In this document: piece after piece, positions 62,903 to 64,000 of the stretch
How the letters are laid out: each line of letters opens with the position of its first letter
Numbering within the stretch: position 1 is the first letter of the stretch
Source: Flavobacteriales bacterium
Lineage (GTDB): Bacteria; Bacteroidota; Bacteroidia; Flavobacteriales_E; Vicingaceae
NCBI GenBank assembly: GCA_020635815.1
Contig: JACJZB010000005.1
Coordinates: forward strand, 157,635 to 221,634
Length of the DNA: 64,000 bases
Direction: 5' to 3'
The notes under the pieces: model-generated
What the model was told of the DNA's origin: nothing
What the model saw: the letters and a program-made list of their open reading frames with translations, nothing else
Database searches by the model: none
Made by a program: the position numbers and the translations under genes

Positions 62903-64000
62903 ATGGCTAAAACGAAGGTAAAAACAACTTTTTTTTGCAACAATTGCGGTGCTCAATTTCCGAAATGGGTAGGTAAATGCAGTTCTTGTAACCAATGGAA
63001 TACCATTGCCGAAGAAATTATAGCCAGACCAGATAAAAACGATATAAAAGCAACTTTTAATATTGTTAGAAACAGCAAACCTCAACTTTTAGAAGACATT
63101 AAAATTGCTGATATACCGAGAATAAAATTACCCGGAACAGAATTAAACAGAGTACTTGGTGGCGGTTTAGTTCCTGGCTCTTTAGTTTTATTTGGAGGTG
63201 ATCCTGGTATTGGTAAATCAACCTTAATGTTACAAATGTCTTTACGCTTAAAAGGACACAAAACATTATATGTTTCTGGTGAAGAAAGTGAGCAACAAAT
63301 TAAAATGCGTGCCGAGCGAATAGGCAATAAAAATCCCGATTGTTATATACTTACCGAAACTTCTACTCAAAATATTTTTCATCATATTAAAGAGTTAAAT
63401 CCTAATGTACTTATAATTGATTCCATACAAACCTTAACTACTGCAACTATAGATTCATCTCCCGGAAGTATTTCTCAAGTAAGAGAATGTACTGCCGAAT
63501 TGATGAAGTACGCTAAAGAAACGAACACTCCTGTTTTTTTAATTGGTCATATTACCAAAGATGGAAACATTGCTGGCCCAAAAATATTGGAACACATGGT
63601 AGATGTTGTGTTACAATTTGAAGGAGATAGAAATCATATTTATCGTTTATTACGAGCTGCAAAAAATCGTTTTGGCTCAACCAACGAATTGGGTATTTAC
63701 GAAATGCATGGCGAAGGTTTGAAAGAAGTGAGTAACCCTTCTGACATTTTAATTAGCAATAAAGATGAAACTTTAAGTGGTTCTGCAATAGCTGCAACCA
63801 TGGAAGGAAATAGACCTTTACTAATAGAAATACAATCGTTGGTGAGTACTGCCGCCTACGGTACACCTCAACGTTCTTCAACAGGTTTTGATTTACGTAG
63901 ATTAAACATGCTTTTGGCAGTTTTGGAAAAAAGATGTGGGTTTCGATTGGCTCAAAAAGATGTGTTTTTAAATATTGCCGGAGGAATAAAAGTGGATGAC
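62903..64000 (+). CDS. radA: DNA repair protein RadA, N-terminal part (runs off right edge)
   Basis: 366 codons in the window, no stop. Zinc finger CNNCG...CSSCNQW at 14-35, then the RecA-like core with GDPGIGKS (Walker A, about 94-101), SGEESEQQ, LIIDSIQTL, and the RadA-specific KNRFGSTNELGIYEM, and the start of the Lon-like C-terminal domain (LVSTAAYGTPQRSSTGFD). It helps branch migration in recombination repair. ATG at 62903; the ORF would normally run to about 450 residues. Confidence 0.97.
   Translation, partial: MAKTKVKTTFFCNNCGAQFPKWVGKCSSCNQWNTIAEEIIARPDKNDIKATFNIVRNSKPQLLEDIKIADIPRIKLPGTELNRVLGGGLVPGSLVLFGGDPGIGKSTLMLQMSLRLKGHKTLYVSGEESEQQIKMRAERIGNKNPDCYILTETSTQNIFHHIKELNPNVLIIDSIQTLTTATIDSSPGSISQVRECTAELMKYAKETNTPVFLIGHITKDGNIAGPKILEHMVDVVLQFEGDRNHIYRLLRAAKNRFGSTNELGIYEMHGEGLKEVSNPSDILISNKDETLSGSAIAATMEGNRPLLIEIQSLVSTAAYGTPQRSSTGFDLRRLNMLLAVLEKRCGFRLAQKDVFLNIAGGIKVDD

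Overview
The window comes from an AT-rich member of the Bacteroidota, most likely a Flavobacteriales-type marine or free-living bacterium. The evidence is several secreted proteins ending in type IX secretion (T9SS) sorting domains, SprB and PKD repeat proteins, a Reg_prop/Y_Y_Y/SpoIIE hybrid sensor, DUF3667, promoters with the Bacteroidota -7 motif TAnnTTTG (sometimes with an upstream TTG about 20 nt away), and weak ribosome binding sites. All family calls are made by eye from translated sequence; no search was run.

Layout. 1-3825 (minus): a small secreted protein followed by the start of a giant SprB-repeat adhesin that runs off the left edge. 4173-8872 (plus): a membrane-anchored protein with a propeller-like C-terminus and a TPR protein. 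8967-15651 (minus): a sensor phosphatase and two T9SS cargo proteins. 15774-18938 (plus): uvrC overlapping a Qnr-like pentapeptide-repeat gene, then a DUF3667 membrane protein. 19058-24741 (minus): two housekeeping operons, rpsF-rpsR-rplI and rimP-nusA-infB. 24956-28578 (plus): a T9SS protein and dnaX, the latter split by an A10 run that looks like a slippage site. 28585-29622: a tandem array of two near-identical 405-bp units, each a disrupted tRNA copy plus a small GIY-YIG nuclease gene, next to an intact tRNA-Val(UAC) and a further tRNA fragment. 29704-34029 (minus): galE and a PKD-rich T9SS protein. 34150-45557: a surface-polysaccharide locus (flippase, methyltransferases, glycosyltransferases, cupin, aminotransferases, acyltransferase, polymerase-like membrane protein). 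45558-51418: rdgB, a YefM/YoeB module, ddl, two glycosyltransferases around a ParE-type module, and ftsE. 51612-62832 (plus): a TPR protein and outer-membrane barrel, a third toxin-antitoxin module, a dCMP-deaminase-like gene, an S41 protease, an exonuclease, a lipoprotein and a double-ATPase peptide transporter subunit. radA runs off the right edge.

The most interesting parts are the tRNA-Val/GIY-YIG array, the dnaX slippage site, a terminator-like hairpin between a good promoter and rimP-nusA-infB (a possible attenuator), and a ParE-type module flanked by two copies of the 3' end of a glycosyltransferase gene, as if it had inserted there. The region from 46 to 57 kb holds three different toxin-antitoxin pairs placed between housekeeping and envelope genes.
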